Of a DNA stretch of 64,000 nucleotides, positions 63,278-64,000 are shown piece after piece (the first letter of the stretch is position 1; every line of letters begins with the position of its first letter). The position numbers and the translations under genes are program-made. The DNA is from Paenibacillus sp. NFR01 (GTDB taxonomy: Bacteria > Bacillota > Bacilli > Paenibacillales > Paenibacillaceae). The DNA lies in assembly GCF_900111565.1 (NCBI RefSeq), contig NZ_FOIK01000001.1, positions 2,201,309-2,265,308 on the forward strand. Reading direction: 5' to 3'. The notes beneath the pieces are model-generated. The model had not been told where the DNA came from and ran no database searches. It saw only the letters and a list, made by a program, of their open reading frames with translations.

Positions 63278-64000
63278 CTACCAGACCAGCTTGCCGAAAT
63301 CGGCAAACGCCCGGGAATCGGCGTCGATGGCAGACAGCAGCGCCAGACGGTTGGCGCGGATCTGCTCATCTTCGGCCATGACCATTACGGAATCGAAAAA
63401 TCCGGTAACGGCATCCTTCAGTCCGGATAAAAGCGCCAGCGCTTCGGCGGCGTTCCGCGCTTCGCGCGCAGCCGCATAAGGAGCGTGCTTGGACTGCCAG
63501 GTAGCATACAGTTCCGATTCGGCTTTTTCGGTGAACAGCGACGGATCAACCGCGGCGTTGCCGCTTGCCTTGGCCGCCAGATTGGCGACGCGGGTCAGCG
63601 AATCGACCGTAACCTTGAAATCGGCTTGGCTGCTCACCGCATCGGTAAGCGCGCGGCTCCGGTCCACTACGTCAACGATGGAGTCAAAGCCTGCGGCAGT
63701 AACAGCATCCACGACGTCGTAACGAACGCCATTGTCGGCGAGAAGACGCTTCACGCGAAGGCCGAAGAATTCGTAAAGACTTATACGCAGCTCGTTCGCA
63801 AAAGTTTTCTCCGGACGGAAACTTTTGTGAACCTCAAGCGCAGCGGCGAAAATTTCGTCCAGCCCGATGGATAACTTATGCTCCAGCACCATTTGCACGA
63901 TGCCTGCCGCTTGACGGCGCAGCGCGTAAGGATCCTGGGAGCCGGTCGGAATGATGCCGATCGAGAAGCAGCCGACGATCGTGTCGATTTTATCGGCCAA
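63278..64000 (-). CDS. glyS: Glycyl-tRNA synthetase beta subunit, 3' part only
   Basis: The last 240 codons are in the window; the 5' part is beyond the right edge. The sequence ADKIDTIVGCFSIGIIPTGS, DPYALRRQAAGIVQMVLEHK, and the helical anticodon-binding DALR-like end (FFDSVMVMAEDEQIRANRLA LLSAI) are those of the beta subunit of the alpha2-beta2 enzyme. It charges tRNA-Gly together with GlyQ, encoded upstream (not visible). The stop at 63278 is followed by the long inverted repeat. Confidence 0.95.
   Translation of the reverse strand: MADKIDTIVGCFSIGIIPTGSQDPYALRRQAAGIVQMVLEHKLSIGLDEIFAAALEVHKSFRPEKTFANELRISLYEFFGLRVKRLLADNGVRYDVVDAVTAAGFDSIVDVVDRSRALTDAVSSQADFKVTVDSLTRVANLAAKASGNAAVDPSLFTEKAESELYATWQSKHAPYAAAREARNAAEALALLSGLKDAVTGFFDSVMVMAEDEQIRANRLALLSAIDADSRAFADFGKLVW

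Overview
The window is a 64 kb piece of chromosome from an endospore-forming, Gram-positive Firmicute, most likely Paenibacillus or a close relative. Evidence for this: forespore and mother-cell sigma factors (sigG, sigE with spoIIGA), SpoVD, SpoVE and RsfA; bacillithiol synthesis (BshC); YlmC/YlmD, YlaH/J/L, YpuI and DUF2626 families; a B-type RNase P RNA; a MurE with the meso-DAP DNPR signature; strong GGAGG ribosome sites; and moderately high GC. Almost everything is on the minus strand. Plus-strand genes are confined to six places between 34.8 and 56.2 kb.

Layout in window coordinates (transcription mostly runs right to left). 1-4 kb: end of the sporulation block (ylmD, cut by the edge, ylmC, sigG, sigE, spoIIGA). 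4.2-23.2 kb: a complete division and cell wall (dcw) cluster, in transcription order mraZ-rsmH-ftsL-pbpB-spoVD-murE-murF-mraY-murD-spoVE-murG-murA-divIB-ftsA-ftsZ. It starts at a promoter overlapping a three-copy MraZ box array. 23.3-26.3 kb: bshC-ahcY, an operon with a good sigma-A promoter, just upstream of mraZ. 26.4-32.2 kb: a five-gene oligopeptide ABC importer (oppA-B-C-D-F). 32.3-35.1 kb: panE-DUF3397, rsfA and the divergent DUF2626 gene. 35.2-38.2 kb: a coiled-coil secreted protein and an orphan solute-binding protein converging with overlapping 3' ends, then about 600 bp of apparently non-coding DNA holding a perfect inverted repeat. 38.2-44.9 kb: a yla-type cluster (phoH-like ylaK, ylaJ, ylaL, an LCP ligase, ylaH, typA and a small membrane protein). 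45-46.6 kb: two divergent TerC-family genes. 46.7-49.2 kb: iscS-thiI sulfur transfer pair. 49.3-56.2 kb: lytic transglycosylase, small membrane protein, YpuI family, subtilase, and a MocR regulator divergent from an aminotransferase. 56.3-64 kb: rnpB, yqfO, trmK, a membrane protein, rpoD, dnaG, yqxD and the 3' part of glyS.

How it works together: the core is the machinery for septum assembly and peptidoglycan precursor synthesis. It runs directly into the sporulation genes that reuse the septum (SpoIIGA/SigE, SigG, SpoVD, SpoVE). Upstream of spoIIGA there is a Spo0A-type promoter with an over-long spacer, and upstream of ftsA a SigH-like element, so sporulation control of the division cluster looks conserved. 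The right end is the macromolecular synthesis region (dnaG-rpoD).

I found no CRISPR array, prophage, insertion sequence, tRNA or rRNA gene, or defence island. Nothing looks like a convincing new multi-gene system. The best leads are regulatory: MraZ boxes, MocR operator, spoIIG promoter, the typA hairpin, the 14-bp inverted repeat in the gap at 37.6-38.2 kb, and a few unassigned membrane or envelope proteins.
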